A stretch of DNA of 7,132 nt from positions 1 to 7,132 of the forward strand of contig JADIML010000089.1 of the NCBI GenBank assembly GCA_017694765.1, written 5' to 3'. Positions 5,971-7,132 of the stretch are shown piece after piece; positions within the stretch are counted from its first letter, which is position 1; each line of letters starts with the position of its first letter. The DNA is from Candidatus Scybalomonas excrementavium. GTDB lineage: Bacteria; Bacillota; Clostridia; Lachnospirales; Lachnospiraceae. The notes beneath the pieces were generated by a model. That model had not been told where the DNA came from, did no database searches, and worked only from the letters and a program-made list of their open reading frames with translations. The translations under genes and the position numbers were made by a program.

Positions 5971-5999
5971 ATTGTAACGTTACTTGTGAACAAAATCAT
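5971..5999 (-). promoter_or_regulatory. Weak candidate promoter for bcp with overlapping 10-bp palindrome
   Basis: TACAAT (5971-5976) on the minus strand could be a -10 box; the -35 at 17-bp spacing (ATGATT, 5994-5999) is poor. The perfect palindrome GTAACGTTAC (5974-5983) overlaps this -10, where an operator would sit. A CG-centred palindrome resembles sites of LacI-family repressors. It does not fit the CcpA cre consensus, because the base between AA and CG is missing. This is a suggestion only. Confidence 0.25.
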
Positions 6000-6115
6000 C
6001 TATAAAATTAACCAAAATATTCCTTTGTTATATAAAAATACTTAGAAATATTTTATAGTTTTCAACTCTATCTTTGTTCTGATCCTATGTAACAAAATAT
6101 CATGAAAGATTCGTA

Positions 6116-6139
6116 GGGACTGCTCCATAAAACAGCCCC
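6116..6139 (-). terminator. Hairpin after ldh, possible weak terminator
   Basis: In the minus-strand RNA GGGGCUG pairs with CAGUCCC (7 bp, one G-U) around a 10-nt loop, 23 nt after the ldh stop. The stem pairs better in the minus-strand RNA than in the plus strand, where the wobble becomes an A-C mismatch. That fits an ldh 3' end. No clean U-tract follows (UACGAAUCUUUC), so it may act as a 3' stabilising hairpin rather than an intrinsic terminator. Confidence 0.4.
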
Positions 6140-6162
6140 CACCACTCATTGCATACAAAATT

Positions 6163-7101
6163 TTATAATTCTTCTTCCAATACTTTTAATAACGTCTGTG
6201 CGGAATCTTGTAATTTCTTTTGCTCTTCTTCATTTAGTGGAATTTCCATCATTCGTTCCACACCTCGTTCGCCTACAATCACAGGCATTCCAAGACAAAT
6301 GCCTTCAATTCCATATTGTCCGTGCATAAGGCTTGATACGGTTAAAACAGAATGTTCATCTCTTACAATGGCTTGGGCAATTCTTTCCACAGCCACTGCA
6401 ATTCCATAATACGTAGCACCTTTTCTTTCAATAATTTCATAAGCACTATTTTTTACTTCTTCATAAATGACATCTCGGCTTTCAAAGTTACCACAGTTTC
6501 CACCTTTTGCACAGTATTCTTCAATAGGAATTCCAGCTACATTGGCACTACTCCAAACTGCCAATTCACTATCTCCATGTTCTCCAATAATAAAGGCATG
6601 AACATTTCTTGTATCAATTCCCATTTGTTCACCCATTTTATATTTTAAACGTGCTGTATCAAGAACTGTACCACTTCCAATTACTCGCTCTGCTGGAAAA
6701 CCACTTAATTTTAATGCAATACTTGTTAAAATATCTACTGGATTTGCCACTACTAATAAAATACATTCTTGATTATATTTTGTAATCTCTGGAATAATAC
6801 TTTTGAAAATCTTTGCATTTTTGTGAATTAAATCAATTCGTGTTTCCCCTGGAGCTTGATTTGCCCCAGCCGTAATAATCACGAGATACGCATCTTTTAA
6901 ATCAGAATATTCTCCTGCATAAATATCTACTGGCTGAACAAATGGAATTCCATGGGCAATATCCATAGCTTCTCCCTCTGCCTTTTTCTTATTCACATCT
7001 AATAATACAATTTCATTAAATAATCCACTATTTACAAGTTGAAATGCAATAGTTGCACCAACAGCTCCACATCCGATTATGGCACATTTTTGTCGATTCA
7101 T
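6163..7101 (-). CDS. ldh: L-lactate dehydrogenase
   Basis: This enzyme reduces pyruvate to L-lactate with NADH, regenerating NAD+ at the end of fermentation; it acts in the cytoplasm, usually as a tetramer. The 312 residues match the family. The NAD-binding Rossmann motif is GCGAVG (10-15), with LLD ending in D35 binding the adenosine ribose. The specificity loop NQAPGETR has Q82, which favours pyruvate (malate dehydrogenases have Arg), and R88. Catalytic residues are D148, R151 and H175 (GEHGD); T230 matches the conserved pocket threonine. At the allosteric site known from Bacillus enzymes, the histidine equivalent to H188 is kept (H168) but the arginine equivalent to R173 is Lys (K153). Fructose-1,6-bisphosphate activation is therefore possible but altered. 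A weak GTGAGG (7112-7117) lies 10 nt before the ATG. The promoter is outside the window. Confidence 0.95.
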   Translation of the reverse strand: MNRQKCAIIGCGAVGATIAFQLVNSGLFNEIVLLDVNKKKAEGEAMDIAHGIPFVQPVDIYAGEYSDLKDAYLVIITAGANQAPGETRIDLIHKNAKIFKSIIPEITKYNQECILLVVANPVDILTSIALKLSGFPAERVIGSGTVLDTARLKYKMGEQMGIDTRNVHAFIIGEHGDSELAVWSSANVAGIPIEEYCAKGGNCGNFESRDVIYEEVKNSAYEIIERKGATYYGIAVAVERIAQAIVRDEHSVLTVSSLMHGQYGIEGICLGMPVIVGERGVERMMEIPLNEEEQKKLQDSAQTLLKVLEEEL

Positions 7102-7132
7102 CTTATGAAAACCTCACTTTCTTTATCGATAT

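Noticed and set aside
5971..5987. CcpA catabolite-responsive element at the GTAACGTTAC palindrome
   Set aside because: The cre consensus needs one more base between AA and CG; the spacing here does not fit.
6149..6648. Plus-strand open frames opposite ldh
   Set aside because: They lack ribosome sites and recognisable domains, and lie fully opposite a gene with intact catalytic motifs.

Overview
The window looks like chromosomal DNA of a low-GC, AT-rich Gram-positive anaerobe, most likely a Clostridia/Lachnospiraceae-type Firmicute. The reasons are strong AGGAG-type ribosome sites, dense minus-strand gene packing, a lipobox-type binding protein and a clostridial gene set. The genus cannot be named from the sequence alone. 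Every gene I can support is on the minus strand, so transcription runs from high to low coordinates. I see no insertion sequence, phage gene, CRISPR array, tRNA or rRNA.

Right part (5459-7132): an L-lactate dehydrogenase gene (ldh), then a 236-bp AT-rich spacer with a hairpin and a 10-bp palindrome, then a thioredoxin-dependent thiol peroxidase gene (bcp). Each appears to be its own transcription unit.

Middle (1122-5458): a compact six-gene run with gaps of 12 nt or less, or overlaps. The order of transcription is maf (nucleotide pyrophosphatase), znuA (zinc-binding lipoprotein), znuC (ATPase), znuB (permease), a membrane-anchored NusG-domain-II protein and a Gx-transporter-family membrane protein. 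The Znu trio should capture zinc outside the membrane and import it. The last two genes form a pair that, as I recall, also occurs in loci for flavin-based extracellular electron transfer (EetA/EetB-like). Their place directly behind a zinc importer is the most interesting gene-level feature. A candidate promoter followed closely by a stem-loop lies ahead of maf.

The most striking sequence structure is inside znuA: thirteen perfectly phased 18-bp repeats (4058-4291). They encode an uninterrupted histidine/acid-rich tract of six-residue units [E/G]HVHE[D/E] beside the zinc site. This is a recognisable but strongly expanded version of the His-rich loop of zinc-binding proteins.

Left part (1-1121): a 186-bp spacer carrying a good sigma-A-type promoter, then the first 311 codons of an M56 (BlaR1/MecR1-like) membrane metallopeptidase that runs off the window. 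No BlaI/MecI-type repressor gene lies upstream of it. I found no clearly new multi-gene defence or mobile system. The items worth checking are the repeat-expanded ZnuA, the zinc-importer/Eet-like gene linkage, the Cys/His-rich start of ZnuC and the leader of the maf-znu operon.
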